Positions 32,100 to 44,679 of a stretch of 64,000 nucleotides of DNA are shown one piece after another. A program made the position numbers and the translations under genes. Each line of letters begins with the position of its first letter. Positions within the stretch are counted from its first letter, which is position 1. Where the stretch lies: positions 989,501 through 1,053,500 of the forward strand of contig JANCRA010000003.1 of NCBI GenBank assembly GCA_024362935.1. Direction: 5' to 3'. The notes under the pieces are model-generated. The model was not told the DNA's origin. It searched no databases and saw nothing but the letters and a program-made list of their open reading frames with translations. This DNA comes from Setophaga petechia (Eukaryota; Chordata; Aves; Passeriformes; Parulidae).

Positions 32100-33600
32100 C
32101 AGCCCCATCCTGCAGCACAGCTCTGGGGGGAGGCATTGTATCCTCCACTCTTGGAACCCCTGCTCCTCAAACTTCCAAAGGCACCAGGTGCACACACCTG
32201 GTGGGATTGTTTATGTGAGCAGGCTCTGACAATCAGCCTACAGGCACAGGAAAGATGTCTGTCCACTAATTTTATCATCTCCTGAGGTTCCTTCTGGCCC
32301 CGCGTCTGTGTGATTGCTCAGTACCTCCTGCTCTCAGGATGAGTTTGTGGTGCTCTTTTCCACCAGTTGGTTGTTGACACCAATTAATTCTGGTTTGGAT
32401 GGCCCAAATGGCCTGCTCCTGTTGCAGGCTAAGATTACCAGTAGCAACAGTAACAAAAAACAACCAAAACACACAAACAAACCAGCCCACATTGCCTCTT
32501 AAAATGGGATTTCTGTCTCAGTACTCCTGTAAGACTCACTATCCTCTCCAGTCTCATATTTCAGTGATATCTCACTTATATTATCATGGGATGGACACTC
32601 CACCACATGTCCCTCTCAGGAGTCAGGGGCTGCTCACAATTTCCAGCTCCAATTCTGGCATATTCTGCTTCTTTACCTCATCTTCTGTCTGGTTTCCTCT
32701 TCTTGTTTAGGGCAAATTTGGGAGGATACTTCCTCATGCCCTCTTTTACCCCTTAGCCAAAAATGCTCTATCAGGGGCCCACTCCTGCCTGGGAGTGTTT
32801 GAGTGCATGAAAAACTCCTGAAGGGTATTGGTTTCTGTGAGAGGTTTGCACAGAATCCCACATATCATCTCAGGAATATCTGCTTTTTTAAGCTATATGG
32901 TAATGCATGCTGTGCATCTGAGATTAGAATAAGGCCCTGAGGAACAAAACACTCCTCTTCCTTTACAGCTGACAATGCAGAGCTGATTTTTATGAACTCA
33001 TTTCCAAGAGATTCGGCTCCATTGTTTAACACAGCCCTGGTTTCAAGGGAAATCTCCAAAGATGGTTTGACTTGGAGCATTGCCATTTCCCTCTCTGGGG
33101 TGCAGGATTTCACTGGGTGATATTGATCCATGGCCTGGGTGCCCCGAGTGGGGCTGGGCATTCCAAAACAAGCCGGGGGAATCTCCAGACTTCCAACAAA
33201 CAGCCCCAAAAATCCCAGAGAAGATGCACAATGACAAGAGGATGCTCTTGGGAGCCCCCAAGAAGATTGCTCAGTTCCTGTGGCCTCCTGGGGCTTTGTA
33301 ACAGATCATATTCACCACCTCTCACCTTCTTCCTTTTCATTGTTTAATACTTCAATGCAATTCTTGTCTTCACTCATAGTAGGAGATTTAAAAATCAACA
33401 AATAATGGAACAACACCCTGAGAGACTGAAAAAATAAAATTACGGAGATTTTTGGATAAACTTACACAGCCTGAGGAATTGGCCATTCCTGCAGGAGCAG
33501 TTTTCACCTCACCTCAAAATAAAGTTTATATATATCTATATATCTCTACATAGATACAGATATCTTGTTCCCAGCCCTTCTCAAGAAACATTGCCTTAAA
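32100..33600. other. Unique noncoding sequence
   Basis: No gene recognised. Positions 32452-32482 are A/C-rich. A TA-rich simple repeat lies at about 33525-33565. Opposed frames near 32865-33347 have no recognisable motif. Confidence 0.4.
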
Positions 33601-33606
33601 CCACAG

Positions 33607-33985
33607 TGTGATGGTGTTCACAGGGGTCCCAGGATGAGGGAAGACATGAGGATCTGACTCCATGTTTCAGAAGGCTGATTTATTATTTTATGATATATAT
33701 TATATTAAAACTATAGTAAAAGAATAGAAGAAAGGATTTCACCAGAAGGCCAGCTAAGAATAGAAAAGGAATGATAACAAAGGCTTGTGACTGACTGAGA
33801 GTCCAAGCCAGCTGGGCTGTGATTGGCCATTAATTAGAAACAACCACATGAGACCAATCACAGATGCACCTGTTGCATTCCACAGCAGCAGATAACCGTT
33901 GTTTACATTTTGTTCCTGAGGCCTCTCAGCTTCTCAGGAGAAAAAATCCTAAGGAAAGGATTTTTCATAAAAGATGTCCATGACA
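33607..33985 (-). mobile_element. Solo LTR, family A (copy 7), with perfect 6-bp target duplication
   Basis: 379 bp on the plus strand, from TGTGATGGTGTTCACAGG to AGATGTCCATGACA. Flanks ccacag (33601-33606) and ccacag (33986-33991) are identical. It inserted in unique DNA rather than in another repeat. The sense strand keeps GGCCAATCAC and a TA-rich block with ATAAAATAATAAATCAGCC. Confidence 0.96.
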
Positions 33986-33991
33986 CCACAG

Positions 33992-36419
33992 CACTGACAT
34001 CCTTTACCCAAAACACCATTTCAAGAGCAGAACAAATTGGGCAAAACTAAGGCAAAGTAATGAACCTGTTTCAAATGGAGACACATCACCAGCACAGAGG
34101 GAAGCTGGACTGGAACCCTGAGACACCTGGACTGCCATGTACACTGTGTTTGCACAGGGTCTGCCTCTCCTGGCCTGCTCCTGTCCAGTCTGTGCTCTGC
34201 CACAATCACAGCAGCAGCAGCAGCAGCAATGAATTCAGCTCTGCCTGCAGTGGATGTGGCTATTTCATTTTGGCAGCACGAATGTTGCTAAGTGAAAGCA
34301 CGTCTTTCTCAACTGCCTTGCTCATGGGAACCATTTAATCATTATAGAGCAATTATAGAGGTCTTTATTCAGTTGTTCCTTAAGTCCTCATTCAGGCAAA
34401 CCTATTTCAATGGGAGCTGTGCCTGAAAGGGACTCATCAAAACCTGACCAGGAAATGGCCAGTAAGAGTAACCGATTTCCAAGAGAGAAAAACTCATGCA
34501 TTACATCCATAATGGGTAACTTCTTATGAATACACCTATTGAAGTGTGTTATATTCATTAAACTCCATTTGGAGAGGGAGGGGAACCTTCCAGTTAACAC
34601 AATTTCTAAGGGCTGGTGAGGGCTGGGCTCTGTCCCTGCCTTTGACACCGGTGCCCCTAGGAGCACGGCCACACCACTTTGTAATTTTACCTTAAATTTA
34701 GCAAAATAGGTGCTGAACTGGGACAGCAGTAACCACCAGTTTAGCTGTATTTGCGGGCTGCAGCCCCTGGATTCTCCTTTGCAAAACAGAAAGAGGAGCA
34801 GAAAATTTCTCCCTATTATTATTTTTTTTTCTGTTCACATTTTGAGGCAGGGCAGGGCTTTAATTCTGTGTTCTATTGCCCAGAACGTCTTTGAAGGGGG
34901 CTGTGCTGATCACAGAGCAATAATAATACTAATTGTTATCAATACAAGCTAAGAATGCTGTGCTTTTGTGGCAAATGTCCACTAGGAACTTGACTGAGAC
35001 CATCAACATTCCATTTGGGAGTTAAGCCCCATTTGAACTTGTCTCCCAAAGCGAGAGTTTACAAACACAATTTAGTCCCTATTTGAGCAAGCTCTTTGAA
35101 GATGTAAAGTACTAAATTGTGTATCTCTATGTACGAGAGACAGAGACAGAATGTGTAATTTCTTTCTGCATTCAGGGAACACAAGATTTCCTTTTTTCCC
35201 CTCTTTTTGGAAGGAAGTTTACTGCTGAGACCATTAGAGAAAATGCAAATGTGCAGACTGTTTGTTAAGGCTCCAGGAGAGAAGGCACAGGCAGTCGTTA
35301 CCACGAGTATTTCTAGGAAAATGGGAAATCTTTGTCTTTAAGTGTGTTTATTTAGCCAAGGGAAGTTTGCACAGCTTGTGGAGCATGGTTCTGGAGGAAA
35401 TTAAATTTCAGCTGCACCTTCATATCACTCCCACACCTGCCAGTTCTTCCGAGCAGCTCGCCGTGTCCTGCACCGACGTCACAGATGAGCTGTTGTGCAA
35501 CCACCAGGGCTTTTCTCTTATCCAAGAAAGAGGCAACAACCCCACTCCTGCACACCACAGATTGCCTGTTGCAGCAAAACCACGGGCAGGAGACATGGAG
35601 GAATTTTTGAGGCTGATTCAAGAAAAATGAAATTGCCTTGTGTGTCTATATAGGATGGCGCAGAAGGATCCAAGCTGGATGCAGCCTAAGCCAGGTTTGG
35701 TGCACAACACATTTCTCATTAGAGCTTATTAACTTGGACACAGCCAAAAGAGGACTTGAGGCTGGAAAATGGGAATAAGAGACAGAAAAGGGAGAAACAT
35801 TTGCAGACATTGACCTTGGAAACAGAAGAAATAAGCAGAGGCAGAGGCTGTTTGTGCACAATGTGTCTTTCATGAAAAACTGTGGTCAAAATGCAATTCA
35901 AGGCAATGCAAAATGTTTTGATCATACTTTGCAAACTAAATATTTTGGTGCTTCAGTTTGAAACTAATTCTTCAATTCCAAAATATATTCGAAGCTTAAT
36001 TTAAAAAAAAAAATCAATTATATGAGTTTAAAAAGTTAAGACCTTCACACCACATTGAAGTACCATAAATACATTGAATCACCATAAACATATATGGTTA
36101 GGGCTCAAAGATTAGATTACAGAGATATATTTCATCTGCCCTGTGAGCATGGGTACATCCAAGCTGATCATTCAGGGCTCTCTCTCAAGCCACTGAAGAT
36201 CCAGCCAGGAAAATCAGTGGAGCAGAGGGTGAAATTTACTTTTTCTTACAGTAATTATCAAAATCCAGTCAACCAAGTGGTGCCCTGAGGCACCTTTGCT
36301 CCTCACCACGACGCAGGTGACTGGCCCAGGTGTAAATGTCTGCCTGACACACAGACACTGTGCTCTCCTACTGCCTGGGTGCAGCTGGGGTTAGTCTGCC
36401 CCAGATCTCTCTGACGTGG
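33992..36419. other. Unique noncoding sequence with a (CAG)n run
   Basis: A (CAG)6 run lies at about 34209-34227. The 122-codon plus frame at 35262-35630 includes a small CpG-containing segment (about 35455-35480, GACGTCAC), but no domain is recognised. The stretch 35930-36080 is very AT-rich. No interspersed repeat is visible. Confidence 0.4.
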
Positions 36420-36875
36420 AGAACCACAGAGCCATTAAGGGTGGAAAAGCCCTCTGAGGTCGAGTCCAACCATTCCTCCACCACTAAACCATGGCCCCAA
36501 GTGCCATATCCACACATTTTTTGAACTCTGAGGGATGGTGACTCCAACACTGCCCTGGGCAGCTGGTGAAAGAGCTGGACATTCATTTCAGAGAGGAAAT
36601 TTTTCCCTGATATCCAATCTAAACCAGTCCTGGTACAACTTGAATCAGCTCCCTCTCACCCTGTCCCTGTTCCCTGGGAGCAGAGCTTGATCCTCCTTGG
36701 CTGTCCCTTCCTGTCAGGAGCTGTGCAGAGCCACAAGGTTCCCCCTGAGCCTCCTTTTCTCCAGGCTGAGCCCCTTTCCAGCTCCCTCAGCCATTCCTGG
36801 TGCTCCAGACCCTTCTCCATCTCCATTCCCTTCCCTGGACACGCTCCAGCCTCTCAGTGCCTTTCAGAACCTCAT
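36420..36875 (-). mobile_element. CR1 LINE fragment, about 455 bp
   Basis: Reversed order, from AACCACAGAGCCATTAAGGG through CGAGTCCAACCATTCCTCCA, CCATGGCCCCAAGTGCCATA, GCCCTGGGCAGCTGG, CTGTGCAGAGCCACAAGG, CTCCTTTTCTCCAGGCTGAG and CATTCCTGGTGCTCCAGACC. It reaches further upstream than most copies here. The first ~60 codons of the 222-codon plus frame at 36687-37355 are antisense CR1. Confidence 0.94.
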
Positions 36876-39800
36876 TTTTCCCCTCTGCATTTTCCCAGTT
36901 CAAACCAAAGACCTCTCCCTGGCCAAAGTGAGAAAAGGGGATGTATGTGGAAACCCCTGACACAAATCTGTAGGATCCTAAAGAACTGTGTTCTGCTTAT
37001 TCTCAAGGTAAGAAATCTGCATTTTGCTTTGGTTGGATTTTTACAGCTCATGTGCACACACACACTCAGCACTGTGGGGGAAAAAAACATAAAGAAAAGG
37101 AAAGCTATCTTCAGCAGAGCGATAACTTATCTTTCCAGTGATATTTTTTCCCCCCTATCTGCATTTAAAATGAGTCAGATTTGGATGGAGGAGCAGCACT
37201 TGCTGCTTCATGTGCTTCAGAAGCACTGCGTGTGCTTCTACACAGATTTTGTGGATGTGCACTGTGATGTATTAATGACTTTGTTGTTGTTGTTTATGAG
37301 GTTTGAGTGGATAAAAAGGATAAATGTAGTGGGCTCATACAAAAAAGTACATTGAGATTAAGAGAAAAAAAGCATGGCTAAAAACTTCCTAAATTAACTC
37401 ATCTCAAGAAGAGCCATTCCTTCAAACACCACACAGAACTGAGACATAGTCAGGTTTCTCAGAGAGCAAAGTTGCAGACAGATGCCAGGGGGAACCAACA
37501 AATATTTCTAGCACGTTACCAACCTCACCTAATCTGTTTAATTGTGTTTGTAAATTCATGAGGCACCCAACTGTTTACCCAAATACCTCACTTCTGTGGA
37601 GCAGGCCCTAAATTACAACGTGTGGGGTACATTACCTCAAGTGCCAGACTTTGTTAAAGATCAGTCCCTCTCCTTATTAACATCCACTCCTGCAGAGATG
37701 GAACCTTCTGTTCAGAGGCATCTCATCCTCACAGATCCCAGTGGTAAACTCTGTGTTTGGTAAAATCACCCTTTGTAGCAATTATATTTTCTAAGCAAAC
37801 CATGTTTTTTTTCATTATCCTGTAGCAAACAGCCTTGTTCTGTTAGATATTGCCAAAGGAAGAAATGGATATCCAGAATTACACAGAAATATTGGTTTGA
37901 AGAAGGGAGAGAGGCAAGAAAAAGGATATTTATACTTGAGAATCCTATTCCATTTATTGTCTGCTGAGGACCTACTAACACACACTCCTGGGTGTGTTTT
38001 TGTAGAATGGAAATGGGTTTGTTTGAAATTCCAGACAAGGATGACTTATTTGATGATACATATCCATCACAGGCTTCCTCACAGATAAGGCTCAGGGAGG
38101 AATAAAATTCCCCAAACTCCATCTTGCTTCCAAGCTCTCCTGATGTCACAAGACACAAACTCCAAAAGAAGAAAGCCCCAAACAAAACAAATCTGAGAGT
38201 TCATATTTCACCAGAAAATTCACTCTCACTTTGGAAAATAACATCCTCCTATGCAGAAGGGCTAACAGACATTGAACTGAAATGGAAACCATTCGTTTAC
38301 CCATTTTTTTTTTTCCACTGAGAAAAACCACAACATGGCTGGCAGGCACAGAAATAGCTGTTAGTCCCACAGGGATGTTCTGGGTTTTTTTCTGCAATAA
38401 AATTTCTTTCTATGCCACATCCAGCAGGTCAGGTTATCCCAGGCAGCTGGAAAATGCTAATGAAATCTTCTCAGTAGTACTTTACAGCTAATTAATCATT
38501 CTCCTAAGACAGACCTAATGGAAGAACACAACCAGGAGTGTGATATCTCACACCATCAACATCACCCTGACGAAATTGCATAATTTAATTCATTTTTTGG
38601 GTTATAAACACAAGTATTTGGTCACTGTCAAAGCACCACATGGGAAAGGCAATCCCAGTTGGGTATTTACAGTCCAGCATAATAAACCAGAAATATTTTT
38701 GAGCACTTTGGTCACTCTGGAGGGACTTGAGAGAGATTATACACTTTGCTGCTTGAGCCCCACAGGAAGTTCTTGATATGAGGCAGGCTTTAGAAGGGGG
38801 CTGATGTCTTGGTGTGCAAGACTGGATATCTGTTTTTTCCATCTGATTAATGTAAGGAATCCACACCCACCCCATCCATCTACAGTCTCTCCCTCCAGTT
38901 CAGTGATAACCACAGAAATGCTAAACAGAACAAACAAGGATTTACCCTAAAGTAATCTGCAGGTGCCACATCAGCCAATCTTCCCTTCAGATACACACAC
39001 ACAGAAAAGATAACACACAACATTTAGCAATCCATTTTTTCTGTTCCGTTTCATTACCACCTCAATGGAATATAAATATATGTGAATATAAATATATGTG
39101 TATATAAATATACATACACACATACAAACATATATATATATATGCATGGAATGGAGCAGGAGAGAGAAGAGTGAAGATACAGGAAAATACAACATTTAAG
39201 TCCACATAGTCGAGCTTATTTCTGTATAATCAAAGAGGCAAATAAAGCCAAGAATTTGCAGAAATTCCAAGCTCAAGTTGAACCTGGAGCTTGTTTTCCT
39301 TCCCCAAAACATCGTTTGACTTCAGGGCATTGTAGTCCTCCACCTTCTATGTGTCCTCAAAAAAATAAAATGGAACTGTGTAATGGGAACAGGTGCCAGC
39401 AATAAAGCCTGGAAACTCTATTTGTCCTCCCAAGAAATTGTCTTCTCACTACTTAAGTACAGCCTGGTGCTGTTGATAAATGCAAACAGCATTTTGATAA
39501 AGATAAATTATGAAGCAGCTCTTTGGTGTTCTGAAGAGCTGGGGTGGTGTGGACAGCTGTTTGGCTGCTGGAGCTACATTTAATGAGATTTGTGCACAAA
39601 ATTGTTTGCACGTTGGAGGGATGCATTTCACAATGGCACCGAAAACAATTGGGTGTTGTGGGATAAGTACCTTTTACAGTATATCAAGGTCAAACCTTTT
39701 ACTTGATGTACTTAACTAACCATGTAAAATATTACATCAGCAAGCCTATGAGGCACTTAGAGATATATTCATATTTGCATAATGTCCTCTGTAAGTTAGT

Positions 39801-41524
39801 CTGCGGTCCTTAAGGGTGTTTAGAATAACTGCATGCAAGAATATACTTAATCCAATCTCATTTTAGCTTTTGCTCTTTTAAGATTTCAAAATTAATAAAT
39901 CCTCCTGATACTCCAAATTACCATGAGCTTTTATAAGCATAACTTTGTAACTTTAACCCATTTATGAACATACCCTACAGGCATATGTACTAATGAATAA
40001 GAAATAACATTAGAAGTTTAAAGATGGTCTCTTTATGAAGTAATGTAAGAAAATCCTGTTAGCTGGATCAAGTACAAAAGTGTGATTTCTTAAAAATAGA
40101 AAATCCTTCACAAAATTACTTGTAATTACAATAACCAAAGGATAAAAAGTAAGAATAGTTTAAGCATTGTGCATTATTTAACTTGGTACATGAAATATGT
40201 TTTATGTATATGTATGAAGCATGCAAATAGCAATCTGATCTAAAGTGTGCTTCCATGGCTACAGGATTTCTATTTATTTATTTATTTTCTATTGTGCTTG
40301 ATTGCTGTCAAGAGCACTGACAGATAAAGGATTTCAAATTACCTTAAACACTTGGTGCTTGCTCCAGTGAACCAAGCTCTTCTCATGTTTGCCTCTAAGA
40401 CATCTGGAGAAGGTGGGGAAAACCTTCCTGGCCAAAGGTTCTCCCAGGATCCCCAAAGTCCTCCAGAATCCACAACCTCCACACCTATACTGGAGAATTA
40501 AAATGATGATGATAAAAACTCATCACAATTAATGGGTCAATAATTGAAATTTCTCCTTCTGCTTGCTGTGGGATTGAAGCAGCCTCTGCTGCCTGCCCAC
40601 CATCAGGAGTCATTACAACCCAGAGGGTGAAATGTCCTGGTGATCAAACCCTGCAAGTAGGGCAAGAGAAAGGAGTGAATCCCAGGCACTGATGGCTGAT
40701 GAAAAGAAAAAAGGCCACCATATATTTAATGCGGGCAGAAAAAGTCCCAAATCATCTCTTGCTTGCCCCCACCCCTTCCTACTTGAAGTTCAACATTAAG
40801 TGGCCAAATTATAGGGGCCTGTCCTCTTCTATGTTATTATTTATTACAGTTAAGATTTATTATAATTATGATTTATTATGTTAATCAATTTTGTTCTGTT
40901 TCCAGATCAGCCAAAGTCACTGCTCTCTTTGCAGAGAACTGAAAAAAGGGGTTTGTCTGTTATGAGCAGTCAGTGTGGATCATCAGAGCTCAGAGCTGCT
41001 TCCAGTCAGTGCAGATGATACCTAGACCTGAGCAGCTGGCCCTGAGAGCCCAGTGCTCCCATCAGATCAACTCCTGATTTCCTGAGAGTGCCATTTCAGG
41101 ACATCAGGAGTGTGTTGCTTTCAGGAGGATGACAGGTGAAAGTCCCAGGTGTCACAGGAGTCACGCTGTGGTTGTAAGGAAGATGAAGAGTATTGACAGG
41201 TCTTACAACAACAAAACCCATCTCACTCACCACACCTTGACCTTGGCAAGTTTTTTTTCCTGCTCAGTGGAGCAAGGAGAAGATGAATTTAAAGCAGTGA
41301 CAGGGGAGATGTTGCCAGGTGGGTGTTCTGGAGATGCTCCACTGCTCTCCCACTGGATGTCACTCTGACATTGAGCCCAGCTCTGGACTCTCCACAGACC
41401 AAAGTGGCTTTGTTCAGGGAATAATGCACGAGCTGGTGGAGAGCAAAGCTAAATGACTCCCTATTAAAGCAGCCTCAGATAGCCAACAGCTCTTTGATCT
41501 CGGAGTCTTTGTGGCTGAGATGAC
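36876..41524. other. Long unique AT-rich stretch
   Basis: No CR1, LTR or recognised exon for about 4.6 kb, the longest repeat-free stretch in the window. A TATATA/TATG simple repeat lies at about 39066-39146. About 39720-40260 is especially AT-rich and uniform, with ATTTGCATAATG, TAATAAAT and TTATGAACATAC words. It is a candidate for conserved noncoding sequence, untested here. Confidence 0.45.
39066..39146. repeat. TA-rich simple repeat
   Basis: ATATAAATATATGTG-type units repeat about three times and then pass through ACATACACACATACAAACA into a (TA)n run ending at 39143. Confidence 0.9.
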
Positions 41525-41531
41525 TTTGAGG

Positions 41532-42114
41532 TGTCAGAAAGTCTTTTTTTCTCAGCTCCGCAATCGAAGGAGGAGTCAGGATTCTTGGGCTGTGGTTTTC
41601 AAGGTTGTTTATTTTCTGTTATCTATAACATTCTTTTTCTGGCTTGCTGAGGTCTGTCCAGCAGGTCAGTCTGTGGCACACTCACTGCCCTTGGGGTGGT
41701 GTTACCTTTTTATACTAAAAACTATGTGTCCATTATTTACAGTAATTTCCCAATACCTATCACCTATGTTAGACAGTGGTTTCTACTCTAAACCAATCTA
41801 AAAGTGCCACCATCACCCAGAAGATGGAGGCTAGGAAGAAGAAAGAAGAAGGACAAGGCACACCCACATCCCTCCATGTTGGCTTCTGAACCCCCATTCT
41901 AAAAACCCCAAAATTCTACTTTTCTACCCTGTGACAAACTACCATTCTACTTAAACTCTCACGGCTTGTAAATCTTCACATAAATTTGGTAATTTTCTCC
42001 ATGGGTTAAAGTCAAAGGTGCAGGTGTCTTTGGTTTCATGCCAAGGTCTCTGAGCCCCCTGGGCAGGGGCTCGAGCCCTCCAGGGCAGCCAGAGGGATGT
42101 CCTGGGTTCCAACA
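41532..42114 (-). mobile_element. Solo LTR, family C (copy 1)
   Basis: 583 bp whose sense strand is minus: sense start TGTTGGAACCCAGGACATCC, sense end CTTTCTGACA. Shared with copy 2 are GGATGTCCTGGGT, GGTCTCTGAGCCCCCTGG, ATTCTAAAAACCCCAAAAT, ACTCTAAACCAATCT, CCCAATACCTATCACCTATG, GGTGGTGTTA and CAAGGTTGTTTATT on the plus strand. The last gives AATAAACAACC in sense. The same 7 bases, tttgagg, lie immediately outside both ends (41525-41531 and 42115-42121), consistent with a target duplication. The 96-codon plus frame at 41511-41801 is antisense LTR. Confidence 0.92.
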
Positions 42115-42121
42115 TTTGAGG

Positions 42122-43438
42122 AGTGGGATGGTGCTTTGTCCCAGGGATTGATGGGGCACATAAACAATAATTCAACAAAGCAAGGCTGGGAGGGGATAGA
42201 TCTGCTGTAAGTAAATCTGGAGCTTTAATGCCTACAGGGAGAAATCACTGATGCCAAAGGACAGAAATGCACATGAGCAGAGGAGAACCTTGATCTTATT
42301 TAGACTGGGAATTAGAGGGAGGTTTCAATGTGGGAGATCACAGAGGGCATGGAGCTGCCTGGGTAAGTGGACTTGCAGGACAGTGCTCCCTCTTCCCAAG
42401 AAAACAAACCTGAGCCAGGATTAAAATGGACCTTGATCTGTTGAAGAGTGGCACTTCATCACTGTGTGGGTCACGAGGTGACCTGAAGCTCTGACCCAGG
42501 AGGTCTCTTCAATTCCTCAGTCATCAGCAGCACCTTTGCTGTACCCAGCTCTGCTACACACTGAGGAAAGAGATTCTGTCAGGAGTGCAGTCCCCAGCTG
42601 GGAATGAGAGGAGATATTTCTGCCTCCTGGTGTTCTCCTGCCTCCCTCCTGCCTGCTGTGTCACAGCCACAACACAAAGGGACAGTTAAACAGGACTAAG
42701 AGCTGTCCTGGGCTGGGCAGGGTTCACAACACTGTATAAATCAATAATTAGGTTCAGTCACCTAGAACACCTCTCTGCTCTTGTAGTCTCAATTATAGTC
42801 TAAATTATCATCATCAAATGTCTTCTCCTGCACTTCACAACCAGCCTACACCAGAACAGGATGCCAGAAGAAATGAGATAGGCCAGAGTTTAGCTAAGCC
42901 TGGAGAGCTCACCCAAACCAGAGGTAACAATTCAGGTAGCTCAGATCCCCATGACAATGACACTTGTACAAGAGAAAAATTCAAAAGGAATACTCTTAGT
43001 CACCTAACAACCAATAAATCAATGAGTACTCTTCCTCCTGTGTGTCACCATGGATTCTGGTGGATCATTAGATCAAGATCAGGCATCTTCAGACTTGCCT
43101 TAGAAAAGCACCAAACTGGAACACAGGAACAGCCAAATAAAGTGAGCATGGTGAAATCCAAATTGTAGCAGCAGAATGCAAGTGCTGAGTGGGAGTGAAG
43201 AAAGGCCAGTCAGGCATTTCTGGAGTGGCCACTCTACAGGCATTCATCCTTGTGAACAACCAGAAGATAAAGTAATAAAATTAAACATAAATTTTAGAGT
43301 TCTGTGAGAACTGAGAACTACCAGCGTGGCCTTGACAAAGAGAAAAAAGGGCAAGTTCTAACAGCAAACAAAAAATTCTAGTGGCTGCAGGAATATCCAG
43401 GAATAAACTACTTTGCAATAGAAAGATTATTATTAATA
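42122..43438. other. Unique noncoding sequence
   Basis: No gene recognised. The 116-codon plus frame at 42818-43168 is rich in Asn, Thr and Ser and has no domain I know. Confidence 0.4.
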
Positions 43439-43628
43439 TGGGCTGTTAAGCACTGGAATGGGCTGCCCAGGGGGTACTGGAGTCACCACCCCAGAGGTGT
43501 CCAAGGAATGACTGGATGTGGCACTCAGTGCCCTGGGCTGGTTGCCAAGGTGGTCATTGGGGCCAAAGGTTGGGTTTGGTGATCTTGGAGGTCTTTCCCA
43601 ACTCAAATGTTTCTGCCATTCTGTGATT
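43439..43628 (+). mobile_element. CR1 LINE fragment, 3' end
   Basis: AAGCACTGGAATGGGCTGCC, GGAGTCACCACCCCAGAGGT, GACTGGATGTGGCACTCAGT, GATCTTGGAGGTCTTTCCCA and ACTCAAATGTTTCTGCCATT, ending CTGTGATTATCC. About 190 bp. Confidence 0.94.
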
Positions 43629-44485
43629 ATCCTCTAAATCCAACAATATGAAGTGCTGTCAACAGGATGCAACTATTTGTGAGTGCAAAATAATAATTTT
43701 ATGTAAACACTCCAATGTAGAGAGAAAACATGTCACTGAACCTCAGCCATGTCACAAGCCTGAAGTTTCTTTACCACAGCTTTACTGAAATTACTAAGGA
43801 AGGAAGAGTCTGACATTCCTAAATTTCTTAAAGGATGAATAATTTAATTTAATTCCCACGCTGAATAACAGATTTACTTGTAAATGCTCAGACTTTCATT
43901 CTGCACTCAGGGTAAGCACCCTGGCTTTGGGGAAGGAACACTGCATTTGCTTTTATATGCAACACTAAGTTTGATACAACCCTTCAGCTGCAAATCTCAA
44001 TTCCCCTCATTTACTGGGCCATCATTGATGCCTCCACAACAGCAGAAGTCAGAGATTTGAGAGTTTTGAAAGGGTTTAGAGACACAAGTCCCATTAGACT
44101 CATGGGAACCGTTCCTGTAAATCTTCCAGGAAGCTCTAAAAAATTTTAGTCTAAATTCCTTCTCCCTCCTTTTGCATATTTTAAAAAAACAAGACACAGC
44201 CCTGGAGAGCAGCAGCAAGTAGAGAGGAGACTCTGTTTTCATCAGGGTTAGTGAGGTAAAACAAGAGAATTGGCTTTGCATGGTGAAAAAGTTTAATGAA
44301 AATTTAATAAAAGTTTAATAAAAGGCATTGAAAAGTGCCAGAATGTTTGTCCTGAAGCTGTAGACCTCACACAAAATATCAAGTGAGTGAGGCTGCAATG
44401 CCAAATAGGACAAGGCCAGAGAGGAAAAAGCTTCTGAAAGGTTGCAAGTTGCTCCTGATCACAACGAGAAAGAGAAGTCTGAAAA
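43629..44485. other. Unique noncoding sequence
   Basis: No recognised repeat or exon. Three short AAATTTAATAAA-like repeats occur at about 44285-44322. Confidence 0.4.
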
Positions 44486-44679
44486 ACTGAAGGAAGGAAA
44501 GGAATTTTATCCCATTTGGAGAATTGTTTACCCAGCATGTGAATTGTTTTAATTTAATGACCAATCCCAGTCCAGCTGTGTCAGGACTCTGATCAGTTAT
44601 GGGTTTTTATTATTCATTCTTTTCTACCCTTCTGATGTATCTAAAACACTGAAGGAAGGAAGGGAATTTTATCCCGTTT
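44486..44679. repeat. 32-bp direct repeats flanking a 130-bp insert
   Basis: The left copy is 44486-44517 and the right copy 44648-44679. Both begin ACTGAAGGAAGGAA and end with TTTTATCCC, then ATTT or GTTT, with two mismatches in 32. The insert is an internal piece of a family B LTR. Confidence 0.93.
44518..44647 (+). mobile_element. Internal fragment of a family B LTR
   Basis: The 130 bp match the middle of the LTR at 20637: CAGCATGTGAATT, TTAATGACCAATCCCAG, CCAGCTGTGTCAG, GGGTTTTTATTATTCATTC and CTTCTGATGTATC. Both LTR ends (TGTCACC and CACCACA) and the AATAAA region are absent. A normal integration would leave full ends and 6-bp duplications; here the flanks are 32 bp, so the piece arrived by another route. 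Confidence 0.9.

Noticed and set aside
31499..32278. A 259-codon minus-strand frame and 143- and 137-codon plus-strand frames
   Set aside because: They are made of antisense CR1 and the 35-bp minisatellite, whose period keeps several frames open; no real protein is implied.
36687..37355. A 222-codon plus-strand frame
   Set aside because: The first ~60 codons are antisense CR1 and the rest is low-information sequence without a domain.
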